NCBI RefSeq assembly: GCF_030866765.1
Contig: NZ_CP133017.1
Location: 2,400,001 to 2,464,000 of the forward strand
Reading direction: 5' to 3'
DNA length: 64,000 nucleotides
From: Paenibacillus silvisoli
GTDB taxonomy: Bacteria > Bacillota > Bacilli > Paenibacillales > Paenibacillaceae
Shown: piece after piece, positions 1 through 7,551 of the stretch
Layout of the letters: every line of letters starts with the position of its first letter
Numbering within the stretch: position 1 is the stretch's first letter
The notes under the pieces: generated by a model
Database searches by the model: none
What the model saw: the letters and a program-made list of their open reading frames with translations, nothing else
Told to the model about the DNA's origin: nothing
Translations under genes and position numbers: made by a program

Positions 1-294
1 GGCAGGCTTGCCTTCTTCCTTCGCTTCGTCAAGCTCGTCCTCCGCGTACGATTCCATCGAAAAGTTCAAATGCTGCGAGCCTTTGGCGCTTGATTCGAGA
101 ATAGCGACGACGCCCCGAACGAGCGGTATTTTTTTAAGCTTCTGGATCCATGGCTTCGTCGTTCGCGGTACTTCGTAGAAGACGATTTCGTTGTTTTTCC
201 GGCGAACCGCGGTCACATTGGCATGTCTGCCTGCAAACATGACCCCTTCAATGACGGCTTGTCCGCCGTAAATATTTTGCGTGCTTTGAGACAA
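1..294 (-). CDS. yqhQ: YqhQ, DUF1385 membrane protein (partial, N-terminus only)
   Basis: This is the first 98 codons of a minus-strand gene that runs off the left edge. The start is TTG at 294, preceded on its strand by an AAGGATGG ribosome binding site; no in-frame ATG or GTG lies near it. The protein begins SQSTQNIYGGQAVIEGVMF, the hallmark opening of the DUF1385/YqhQ family of predicted multi-pass membrane proteins, whose role has been linked to metal handling but is not settled. The acidic stretch around residues 85-98 (AEDELDEAKEEGKPA) is a hydrophilic insert before the membrane part, which is outside the window. It diverges from yqhR; in B. subtilis yqhQ also neighbours yqhR. Confidence in the family is high; the function is not known. 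Confidence 0.85.
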   Translation of the reverse strand, partial: MSQSTQNIYGGQAVIEGVMFAGRHANVTAVRRKNNEIVFYEVPRTTKPWIQKLKKIPLVRGVVAILESSAKGSQHLNFSMESYAEDELDEAKEEGKPA

Positions 295-498
295 GGGCGA
301 ATCACCATCCTTTAGTTTGACATATGGGTCTATGAAATTGAATGAAGTCTCTTCTTTATTGTACTTGATTCCCGTGCGGATTGCGAGGGGAGGCATCCAT
401 TCCCTGAAATGCGCGCGCGCCGATTTGCCGCCGCTTCGTTTGCGCATACTAGCATCAACCGCATGGAAGTCCAAGCTATCTATAGGAGGAAATGACGC

Positions 499-1020
499 AT
501 GAGGAAAGTTCAATCGGCACGCGGCAAAAGAAGCGGAGGTACCGACTACGGCGGCAAGCAGACGAATCCGTTTACGTACTGCCTGAAGCTCGGCTTCTTC
601 GCGGGCTTAATATGGGGTCTGCTGCACTGGCTGCTTTTTTTGATTCATTTTACGAAAGTATCGCCAGGCTATTTGGTGGAACCGTTTTTTCGCGAATCCT
701 TCTTGAAAACGTTCTGGGGCCAGCTGGTCGGCGTCGGGGCCTTCATTGTGTTCTCGATCATCGCAACCTTCATCTATAAAGTGATGTTAGGGCGCATTCC
801 GGGTCCGTGGCCGGGCCTGATTTACGGCCTTGTCTGGTGGCTGCTCCTGTTCCTGACGATCGGTCCCGTCATGCAAATCGTCGATCCGATCAATAAAATC
901 GGATACGATACGATTGCGACGGAAGGCAGCCTATTCGCGGTATGGGGCTTGTTTATCGGCTATACGATTGCGTTCGAATTTACGGACGAAGCATCGAGGG
1001 AGCCGATGAGCGCGCATTAG
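499..1020 (+). CDS. yqhR: YqhR family membrane protein
   Basis: A 173-residue predicted integral membrane protein of unknown function. After a basic, hydrophilic N-terminus of about 30 residues there are four hydrophobic stretches (about 34-55, 76-97, 103-125, 140-160), which suggests four membrane segments. The ATG at 499 follows TAGGAGGA at a good distance; an overlapping frame starting at 492 is a shadow. It is recognised mainly from position, between yqhQ and aroQ as in B. subtilis, and from its size and topology. It probably opens the operon yqhR-aroQ-yqhT. The 204 bases between yqhQ and yqhR must hold divergent promoters; a TTGACA lies at 317-322 but no convincing -10 box is at the right distance. 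Confidence 0.75.
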   Translation: MRKVQSARGKRSGGTDYGGKQTNPFTYCLKLGFFAGLIWGLLHWLLFLIHFTKVSPGYLVEPFFRESFLKTFWGQLVGVGAFIVFSIIATFIYKVMLGRIPGPWPGLIYGLVWWLLLFLTIGPVMQIVDPINKIGYDTIATEGSLFAVWGLFIGYTIAFEFTDEASREPMSAH

Positions 1021-1098
1021 GCAGACGGAGGTCCTCTTCTCAAAAGGTGGGTCTTTGTGGTAGAATGTCTAATGATCTATGCGCCGGGAGGACTCTCC

Positions 1099-1551
1099 AT
1101 GACCAGAATACTTGTACTAAATGGACCGAATTTGAATATGCTCGGCATCCGGGAGCCCGGTGTTTACGGTTCGATGTCGCTTCAAGCGATCGAGTCGCTG
1201 GTGAAGGAAGCGGCGGACTCGCTCGAAGCCGACGTTTCGTTCTTTCAATCGAATCATGAAGGCGCCATTATCGACCGCATTCATGAAGCGTTCGGCCAAG
1301 CGGACGGAATCGTCATCAACCCCGGAGCATTCACGCACTACAGCTATGCGATTCGCGATGCGATCAGCAGCGTCGGACTGCCGGTCGTGGAAGTGCATAT
1401 CTCGAACATTCATAAACGCGAAGCTTTTCGTCATGTTTCGGTCATCGCCCCTGTTGCGATCGGTCAAATTGCGGGCTTTGGCGCCCAGAGCTACGTGCTC
1501 GGCCTAACCGCTTTGGTACATCATATCAAGCAGCATAATGAAAAAGGGTGA
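1099..1551 (+). CDS. aroQ: 3-dehydroquinate dehydratase, type II
   Basis: Catalyses dehydration of 3-dehydroquinate to 3-dehydroshikimate, the third step of the shikimate pathway, in the cytoplasm. At 150 residues it has the usual length of the type II (dodecameric) family. The opening [20 protein letters not shown] contains the flexible lid Arg and the catalytic Tyr23; NPGAFTHYS (74-82) and VEVHISN (98-104, His100) form the rest of the active site. The start is taken as ATG at 1099 after GGGAGGAC, because the longer reading frame from 1057 adds 14 residues absent from the family. Its TGA stop (1549-1551) lies just before the next gene, so the two are probably co-transcribed. This corresponds to B. 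subtilis yqhS. Confidence 0.95.
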   Translation: MTRILVLNGPNLNMLGIREPGVYGSMSLQAIESLVKEAADSLEADVSFFQSNHEGAIIDRIHEAFGQADGIVINPGAFTHYSYAIRDAISSVGLPVVEVHISNIHKREAFRHVSVIAPVAIGQIAGFGAQSYVLGLTALVHHIKQHNEKG

Positions 1552-1556
1552 TTCCA

Positions 1557-2633
1557 ATGACAGCAAAACGTTTAGCCGGCTTACGCGGAAAGCTGCCTGC
1601 GCTGCAGGCGGATGCGATTCTCGTAACCAGCGCCGTTAACCGTCGGTACATAAGCGGATTTACAGGCTCTTCAGGCATGCTGCTCATCTCCGCCACGGAC
1701 AGCTGGCTGCTCACCGATTTCCGGTATATGACGCAGGCTCCGCAGCAGGCGCCGGATTTTACCGTGGTCGAGCATGGTCCGAAGTGGATCGATAATGTGA
1801 AAGAGCTGGCTGCGGCAGCGGGCATTCGCAAGCTTGCCTTCGAACAGGACCATGTCGTGTTCAGCAGCTATTCCGCATGGAAGGCAGCGCTTAGCCCGGC
1901 CATCGAGCTCGTTCCGGCATCCGGCGTGATCGAGGAGCTTCGCCTTTACAAGGACGACGCTGAACTCGCCATTATCCGTGATTCCTGCGCGCTAGCGGAC
2001 GAAACGTTTAAGCACATGCTCGGTTTCATTAAACCGGGACTGCGCGAACGCGAGGTTGCGCTGGAGATGGAGATGTACATGCGCAGCCGTGGCGCGACAT
2101 CGTCCTCGTTCGATACGATCGTAGCTTCCGGAGAGCGCTCCGCGCTGCCGCACGGTGTTGCGAGCGACCGCGTTATTGGCAATAATGAATTTGTAAAGCT
2201 GGACTTCGGCGCGCTCTATAACGGCTACTGCTCGGATTTGACGCGCACGATCGTCGTAGGCAAACCGACGGACCGCCATCGCGAAATTTATGACATCGTT
2301 CTTGAGGCGCAGCTTGCGGCACTTGCCGGCATCAAGCCGGGCATGACCGGCCGCGAAGCGGATGCGCTCGCGCGCGATATCATTACGCGTTACGGTTACG
2401 GCGACAAGTTCGGTCACGGTACCGGTCACGGCTTCGGAATGGAAATTCACGAAGCGCCGCGGTTGTCGGTCGGCGGCACGACCGTGCTTGAGCCAGGCAT
2501 GACCGTTACGGTCGAGCCGGGCATTTATCTTCCGGGCTTTGGCGGCGTCCGCATCGAGGACGATATCGTCATAACGGAAAACGGCAACGAGTTATTGACC
2601 TCATCCCCGAAGACGTTGTTCATTCTGGAATGA
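1557..2633 (+). CDS. yqhT: M24 family Xaa-Pro aminopeptidase (YqhT-like)
   Basis: A 358-residue metallopeptidase predicted to remove N-terminal residues preceding proline in the cytoplasm. It has a creatinase-like N-terminal domain (about 1-130) and a pita-bread catalytic domain (about 135-358). The dinuclear metal site is complete: Asp in KLDFGALYNGYCSDLT, His in GHGTGHGFGMEIHE, Glu in VEPGIYLPG and Glu in GGVRIEDDI. The start is put at ATG 1557 after AAGGGTGATT; a GTG at 1548 overlapping the aroQ stop would add three residues and is less likely. It lies between aroQ and efp as in B. subtilis; co-expression with efp, which relieves stalling at proline runs, is a conserved arrangement. Confidence 0.92.
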   Translation: MTAKRLAGLRGKLPALQADAILVTSAVNRRYISGFTGSSGMLLISATDSWLLTDFRYMTQAPQQAPDFTVVEHGPKWIDNVKELAAAAGIRKLAFEQDHVVFSSYSAWKAALSPAIELVPASGVIEELRLYKDDAELAIIRDSCALADETFKHMLGFIKPGLREREVALEMEMYMRSRGATSSSFDTIVASGERSALPHGVASDRVIGNNEFVKLDFGALYNGYCSDLTRTIVVGKPTDRHREIYDIVLEAQLAALAGIKPGMTGREADALARDIITRYGYGDKFGHGTGHGFGMEIHEAPRLSVGGTTVLEPGMTVTVEPGIYLPGFGGVRIEDDIVITENGNELLTSSPKTLFILE

Positions 2634-2699
2634 GCTTGATACATGAATAATTTTAATGTGAGTTGACTTCATCAACTCCCTATTACAGGAGGAACACCA

Positions 2700-3266
2700 G
2701 TGATTTCAGTTAACGATTTTAAAACAGGCCTTACCGTAGAAGTGGACGGCGACATCTTCACCGTTCTTGATTTCCAGCACGTTAAACCGGGTAAAGGCGC
2801 AGCTTTCGTTCGTTCGAAGCTGAAAAACCTCAGAAACGGCAACACCGTTGAAAGAACGTTCCGCGCAGGCGAGAACATCGGCAAAGCGAACATCGAGAAC
2901 CGCGCGGTTCAATACTTGTACAACTCCGGCGCGGAGTACTCCTTCATGGACAACGAATCCTTCGACCAGTTCACGCTGGATAAGGACCAATTGGAGTGGG
3001 AGATCAACTTCCTGAAAGAAAACATGACGGTTAACATCTCCAGCTACAACGGCGAAATCATCGGCATTCAACTGCCGAACAGCGTTGACCTGAAAGTAAC
3101 CGAAACGGAGCCGGGCGTTAAAGGCAACACGGCTCAAGGCGCAACGAAGAACGCAACATGCGAAACGGGACTAAACGTTCAAGTGCCGCTCTTCATTAAC
3201 GAAGGCGATGTGCTGATGATCGACACGCGCGACGGTAAATATATCTCCCGCGCTAAAGAACAATAA
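2700..3266 (+). CDS. efp: Translation elongation factor P
   Basis: EF-P binds between the ribosomal P and E sites and rescues ribosomes stalled at consecutive prolines. The 188 residues cover the three expected beta-barrel domains: KOW-like N domain (1-65), central OB domain (about 70-128) and C-terminal OB domain (129-188) ending [11 protein letters not shown]. The modified lysine of the loop VKPGKGAAF is Lys32, the same position as in B. subtilis. The start is GTG at 2700 directly after AGGAGGAACACCA. A 66-base gap after yqhT could carry its own promoter. An intrinsic terminator follows at 3279, so transcription of the yqhR-efp group ends here. Confidence 0.97.
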   Translation: MISVNDFKTGLTVEVDGDIFTVLDFQHVKPGKGAAFVRSKLKNLRNGNTVERTFRAGENIGKANIENRAVQYLYNSGAEYSFMDNESFDQFTLDKDQLEWEINFLKENMTVNISSYNGEIIGIQLPNSVDLKVTETEPGVKGNTAQGATKNATCETGLNVQVPLFINEGDVLMIDTRDGKYISRAKEQ

Positions 3267-3278
3267 GATATCGAAATT

Positions 3279-3310
3279 AGCCGTTCGGCCCTGCGCCGGA
3301 CGGCTTTTTT
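3279..3310 (+). terminator. Intrinsic terminator after efp
   Basis: An 11-bp stem (AGCCGTTCGGC pairing with GCCGGACGGCT through one G-U pair), a 5-base loop and a run of six T. It closes the efp operon. Confidence 0.9.
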
Positions 3311-3335
3311 AACAATATTCAAATGAGCGCTCTTA

Positions 3336-3344
3336 TGCTATAAT
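3336..3344 (+). promoter_or_regulatory. Extended -10 promoter of lysC
   Basis: TGCTATAAT matches an extended -10 element (TGN followed by a perfect TATAAT); the -35 region around 3316 is poor. The implied transcript starts near 3351 and has only about 45 bases of leader, which leaves no room for a lysine riboswitch. Confidence 0.6.
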
Positions 3345-3394
3345 CTTGTTTTATACAGACTTTACATTAGTACTGCGTTGGGAGTGGATCACAA

Positions 3395-4648
3395 GTGTCG
3401 TTGATAGTAATGAAGTTCGGCGGCAGCTCCGTCGGCACACCAGAGCGGATGCAACGGGTTGCAAGACGAATCGCTGATTATAAGGATGCCGGACATAAGG
3501 TCGTAGTTGTCGTTTCCGCGATGGGAGACACGACGGACGATTTGATCGATCAATCCAAGCTGTTGAACGCGAACCCGCCGGCAAGGGAAATGGATATGCT
3601 GCTGACGGTTGGCGAACAAATATCGATTGCGCTGCTGTCGATGGCCATCGACGCGATTGGGCACAAGGCCAAGTCTTTCACGGGCTGGCAGGCTGGCATT
3701 CAGACGGAAGCGGTTCATGCGAAAGCGCGGATTTCGGACATTCAGCCGGATCGTATTTTCGCGGCGCTGGATAACGGGTATACGGTGATCGTCGCCGGAT
3801 TCCAAGGCGCTACCGCCGAAGGCGAAATCACGACACTGGGCCGCGGCGGCTCCGATACGACGGCCGTTGCATTGGCGGCTGCCATTAAAGCCGACGTTTG
3901 CGAGATCTACACGGATGTCGACGGCATTTACTCGACCGATCCACGCGTCGTCAAGGTCGCCCGCAAGCTGGACGAAATTTCATATGACGAAATGCTGGAG
4001 CTCGCCAACCTTGGCGCGGCGGTGCTTCATCCGCGCGCAGTTGAATACGCCAAAAATTACAATGTACGTCTAGTCGTACGTTCTAGCTTTACGCAAAACG
4101 AAGGGACGAGTGTGAAGGAGGAAGCGGTCATGGAACAAGGGATGGTCGTTCGCGGCATCGCCTATGATAAAAACGTAGCACGCATCAGCATTTTGGGAGT
4201 CGAAGATATTCCGGGCGTTCTGGCGAAGGTATTCGGCGCGCTGGCAACGAACGGCATCGACGTCGACATTATCGTGCAGAGCGGCACGCAGGACGGCAAA
4301 GCGGACTTTGCTTTCACCGTATCGCTGAACGATAAAGAAAATGCGATCGCGGTCGTTGAACGCATCCGCAATGAAGTGCCTTACCGCGAAGTGACGTCCG
4401 AAACGAACCTCGTGAAGGTGTCGATCGTCGGCGCGGGCATGGTAAGCAACCCGGGCGTTGCGGCGAAAATGTTCGCGGCGATCTACGATCTCGGCATCAG
4501 CATCAAGCTCGTTACGACATCGGAAATCCGGTTGTCCGTCGTTATTTCCGCAGACCACTGCCAGGATGTCGTTCGTGCCCTTCATACGGCTTACGATTTG
4601 GATACGGCTGAGCAAGTATTTGTCGGCGGTCCTCAGGACAGACGCTAA
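3395..4648 (+). CDS. lysC: Aspartate kinase, LysC (aspartokinase II type)
   Basis: Phosphorylates aspartate, the first step toward lysine, diaminopimelate, threonine and methionine. The 417 residues comprise an amino-acid kinase domain (1 to about 235, opening IVMKFGGSSVG, with LGRGGSDTTAVALA in the middle) and two C-terminal ACT domains (about 265-335 and 345-405) that bind the feedback inhibitor. The GTG start at 3395 follows GGGAGTGG. A strong internal ribosome binding site and in-frame ATG at 4130 would produce a separate ACT-only beta subunit, as known for B. subtilis LysC; this supports the lysine-sensitive LysC class rather than DapG. It stands alone between two terminators and is not in this position in B. 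subtilis. Confidence 0.93.
   Translation: MSLIVMKFGGSSVGTPERMQRVARRIADYKDAGHKVVVVVSAMGDTTDDLIDQSKLLNANPPAREMDMLLTVGEQISIALLSMAIDAIGHKAKSFTGWQAGIQTEAVHAKARISDIQPDRIFAALDNGYTVIVAGFQGATAEGEITTLGRGGSDTTAVALAAAIKADVCEIYTDVDGIYSTDPRVVKVARKLDEISYDEMLELANLGAAVLHPRAVEYAKNYNVRLVVRSSFTQNEGTSVKEEAVMEQGMVVRGIAYDKNVARISILGVEDIPGVLAKVFGALATNGIDVDIIVQSGTQDGKADFAFTVSLNDKENAIAVVERIRNEVPYREVTSETNLVKVSIVGAGMVSNPGVAAKMFAAIYDLGISIKLVTTSEIRLSVVISADHCQDVVRALHTAYDLDTAEQVFVGGPQDRR
4114..4132 (+). promoter_or_regulatory. Internal ribosome binding site and start for LysC beta subunit
   Basis: AAGGAGG at 4115-4121 sits 8 bases before an ATG at 4130 that is codon 246 of lysC, in frame. Translation from here would give a 172-residue protein made of the two ACT domains. 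In B. subtilis the aspartokinase II beta subunit is made in this way from the same gene; that this start is used here is inference. Confidence 0.7.
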
Positions 4649-4671
4649 TCTTCAAATGAATAGAACAAGTA

Positions 4672-4705
4672 ACAGCAGCGCCTTCAAGGCGCTGCTGTTT
4701 TTTTA
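4672..4705 (+). terminator. Intrinsic terminator after lysC
   Basis: A near-perfect inverted repeat (ACAGCAGCGCCTT ... AAGGCGCTGCTGT) with a very small loop and seven or more T. Confidence 0.9.
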
Positions 4706-4842
4706 TGCAAGTCATTGCAGGAAATCGCTGGTCTTTGTAGCATGTAATGTAAGGAAAGGATAAATTTTTTTTTTCCATTTCATCGTTTCGAGCTCAAATT
4801 ATACGATCGTTCATGCATCTATATTTTCGGGAGGGAAAGACG

Positions 4843-6528
4843 ATGGAGCTGGAGCTGACGGACGGAGAGCTGATAGCAAGAGCGCAAGGCGGCGATCGCG
4901 ATGCTTTCGGAGAACTTGTCCGCCGGCATCGGTCGAAGGCGTTCGATTGGGCACGCGGGCTGGCGCGCGATCCGCATTTGGCGGAAGACATCGTGCAGGA
5001 GGCGCTTTTGCGGGCATTCATGCATCTCGGTTCGCTTGCGGATATGGAACGCTTTTTGCCATGGCTGCATCGGATTGTGCGCAACGAAGCGCTGATGAAG
5101 CTGCGCAAAGGGGAGCATTCCGGCCGGGAGCGAACGTTTACCGGGCTGCAAGGTGAACAAGGAGAGCAGCAAAACGTGAACTGGGCGGATTTGGACAGCA
5201 TTTTAGTTTACATGTGCAATAAGCGAACACAAGCAGAGTCGGCCGGCGATCCGTCTGGCCGGCTTGCGAACAAGGAGTTTCTCGAGACGATTCGTCAGCT
5301 GCTCCATTGTCTTACGCCGAAGGAAAGAGCCGTATTCGAAGCGCATTTCTTCGGTCAGCTGTCTCCGGCCGAAATTGCCGGCTTATTCCGGACCACGACG
5401 GATAACGTGTACCAATCGTTAGCGCGTGCGCGCACGAAAGTGCGGGAAGAGCGGACTCGCCTTCGTTTGCTGGAATACGTTCGCGAGAAACGAGGCGGCG
5501 AGGCGCCCGACAGCATCGTGCTGCCGCTTAAGAAAGGGCCGGGAACCGGGGAGTGGAAGCGGTGCAAGACGTCCTTCGCAGGGGCGGTATATGGCTTGCT
5601 GCCTTATCTCGAAGAAAGCGGCGCAGGTGAATATTCGCTGACCGACGTAATGGGGCTGACCGGGCAGGCGTTCCGCTTGACCGTGGAGGAGCGGCATGTC
5701 GGCGTGACGGGGCCGACGATGTATTTCTGGGAGCCGAGGTTCCGGGACGGGCTGCTGAATCTGGGGCTCGCGAGCGAGCATGCCGGCGATGGCGGGCTTC
5801 CGCCCACGCCGTTTATGCTGAACAAAGGCATTGCGTGCGTTCGCGGCTCGATCGCGCGCGGGATGCCGGTCATCGCGTGGGACTCGTTCACGCCGGAGTT
5901 CGGCATCGTGTACGGCTACGACGACAAGGAAGAGCTGCTTTACGCCGAGGATTCGAGGGCGAAAAGAACGATTCCGTACGAGCGGTTCGGGCGCGGTTTG
6001 TCGGGCGGTCTGTTCGTGCTTTCCATTACGGGGGCAGAGCCGGTCGGAGAGTGGGAGGCGGTGCGGCGAGCACTCGCGATGGCGGTTCGGCATGCGTACG
6101 GTGAGCTGACATTCGTCGGCTATGCATGCGGACTCGCTGCCTATCGCTGCTGGATCGACGCCTTTCGGCGAGGGAGCATCGATCCGCTTGGCAATGCCTA
6201 TACGGCAGCGATAGCCGCCGAGGTGCGCGGTTACGCATCGTCCTTCCTGCGCGGGCTGGAGAGGAAGCTTGACGATGCGGGCGTGCGAGAAGCGTCTGCG
6301 TCCGCGTCTGCGGCAGCCTTGCAGTACGAAATCGTTGCCGAGGCGCTCGGGGAGCTGAGCGCGCGGTTTCCTTTTCCGAAAGGCGGGACACCGGATCACG
6401 ATGCGGCTGCCGCATCGGGCGCGACGCTGCTGGAGCGGGCGTTGGCGGCGGAGAAATCGGGCATTGCCGAGCTGGAGCGGTTATGCCGTTATATCGATCT
6501 GATCGTAACTATTGGGGAGGACAGGTGA
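4843..6528 (+). CDS. ECF-type sigma factor with fused C-terminal BtrH_N/C39-like module
   Basis: A 561-residue protein, about three times the length of an ordinary ECF sigma factor. Residues 1-80 are sigma region 2 (DAFGELVRRH, AEDIVQEALLRAF, FLPWLHRIVRNEALMKLR); about 145-205 are region 4 (LTPKERAVFEAHFFGQLSP, then a helix-turn-helix). From about residue 240 it carries a 320-residue module that is homologous to the two downstream proteins: GLTGQAF, GMPVIAWDSF followed by GIVYGYDDKEELLYAEDS, AYRCWIDAFRRGSI at 433, and FPFPKGGTPD at 509. The layout resembles the butirosin BtrH N-terminal/C39-like fold; the position of the candidate catalytic Cys in the paralogues is not Cys here. The start is ATG 4843 after GGGAGGGA; the longer frame from 4813 adds ten residues. 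No anti-sigma gene is adjacent. The fused module may sense a ligand, but this is inference. Confidence 0.8.
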   Translation: MELELTDGELIARAQGGDRDAFGELVRRHRSKAFDWARGLARDPHLAEDIVQEALLRAFMHLGSLADMERFLPWLHRIVRNEALMKLRKGEHSGRERTFTGLQGEQGEQQNVNWADLDSILVYMCNKRTQAESAGDPSGRLANKEFLETIRQLLHCLTPKERAVFEAHFFGQLSPAEIAGLFRTTTDNVYQSLARARTKVREERTRLRLLEYVREKRGGEAPDSIVLPLKKGPGTGEWKRCKTSFAGAVYGLLPYLEESGAGEYSLTDVMGLTGQAFRLTVEERHVGVTGPTMYFWEPRFRDGLLNLGLASEHAGDGGLPPTPFMLNKGIACVRGSIARGMPVIAWDSFTPEFGIVYGYDDKEELLYAEDSRAKRTIPYERFGRGLSGGLFVLSITGAEPVGEWEAVRRALAMAVRHAYGELTFVGYACGLAAYRCWIDAFRRGSIDPLGNAYTAAIAAEVRGYASSFLRGLERKLDDAGVREASASASAAALQYEIVAEALGELSARFPFPKGGTPDHDAAAASGATLLERALAAEKSGIAELERLCRYIDLIVTIGEDR

Positions 6529-6535
6529 GACGGCG

Positions 6536-7519
6536 ATGGATACACGGACGGCAACGGTTATGGATGGCTTTCGTTACGACGATATGAGGAGTAATTTATC
6601 GATCATGAATGCCTATGGCGCATGCTTTAAGTATTTGGGCAGAGCACATCAATGGACGTCATGGCTCTATGGCGCCGTCGCGATTCCGTTTCTTTTTCGC
6701 GTCGATGACGTTAATCGCGCTCCCGTTCTGTACGAACTGCCCTATGAACGTATTGTTTCGCTATTGAATAACCTAGGCGTGCGCGTTGAAGGCATAAGCG
6801 CGATTGCGGAGCAAGGCGGGGCTTTGGAGCAGCTGCGCGAGCAAGCGTGGGATGCCGCTCGGAAAGCGATCGATGCCGGTTATCCTTGTTTTAGCCGAGG
6901 CATTTATTTCAATGCTGGCGAGAGCAGCATCGTGAGCGGATATGACGAGGAGCGGCAGTCATATGTAACAGGCTGTTGGCACGGTACGCAGCTTGTTTCA
7001 AAGGGTTCATTCGGTGACGTGAGCGGAGGACTGGTCGACCTTCATTGGCTAATGCCGGACGGTCAGCCAGAGGATGATCGCCGCACCGTGAGAGAGGCGC
7101 TGCAGCTTGCGGTGGAGTTTGCGGATGGGCGGCTTACCGGCCCGCGGACGCGTGTCGGCTCCGCTGCTTACGATCACTGGATAGGGGAGCTGCGCAAGGG
7201 CTCGGTGGACGGTTGGTTTTTCGCTTACAATACCCACGAGTGGGATACGTGCCGCACGCACGGCCTGCGGTTTTTGCAGGAGGCAACGCGGCGGTTCGGC
7301 AGCAAAGCGCCTCGCTCGCTTGACGGAGCAATTATGCGCTTCGGGAAGCTGCAGAAGAAGATACACGAGGTCTATGAATTGTTTCCTTGGGAGCAGCCAA
7401 GAGGGTTGATTGAAGATACGGAGCGCCGCCTGGAAGCGGCGAGCCTGCTGGAAGAAGCAAAGGCTCATGATGCGGCGGCGATGGATGCGTTCCGCATTCT
7501 AATTCAGGAGCTTGCATAG
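6536..7519 (+). CDS. Stand-alone BtrH_N/C39-like module protein 1 (unknown function)
   Basis: A 327-residue cytoplasmic protein without signal peptide or membrane segment, homologous along its length to the C-terminal part of the upstream sigma factor and to the next gene. Matching blocks: AYGACFKYLGRA with a Cys in the position expected of a C39/BtrH-like nucleophile (about residue 25), LNNLGVRVEGI, EQAWDAARKAIDAGYPCF, SGYDEERQSYVTGCWHG, AYDHWIGELRKGSV at 211 and FPWEQPRGLIED at 283. It may be an acyltransferase, hydrolase or binding protein; I cannot decide. The start is ATG 6536; the ribosome binding site AGGTGA (6523-6528) overlaps the stop codon of the sigma gene, so translation is probably coupled. 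Confidence 0.7.
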   Translation: MDTRTATVMDGFRYDDMRSNLSIMNAYGACFKYLGRAHQWTSWLYGAVAIPFLFRVDDVNRAPVLYELPYERIVSLLNNLGVRVEGISAIAEQGGALEQLREQAWDAARKAIDAGYPCFSRGIYFNAGESSIVSGYDEERQSYVTGCWHGTQLVSKGSFGDVSGGLVDLHWLMPDGQPEDDRRTVREALQLAVEFADGRLTGPRTRVGSAAYDHWIGELRKGSVDGWFFAYNTHEWDTCRTHGLRFLQEATRRFGSKAPRSLDGAIMRFGKLQKKIHEVYELFPWEQPRGLIEDTERRLEAASLLEEAKAHDAAAMDAFRILIQELA

Positions 7520-7551
7520 CGACGTCGATTTCATAGGAGGCAGAAAAATTA

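Noticed and set aside
3311..3394. Lysine riboswitch before lysC
   Set aside because: The interval from the extended -10 element to the start codon is only about 45 bases, far too short for the L box.
5419..6399. Minus-strand open frame of 326 codons opposite the sigma fusion
   Set aside because: Shadow of the plus-strand gene in GC-rich DNA; no start signal.
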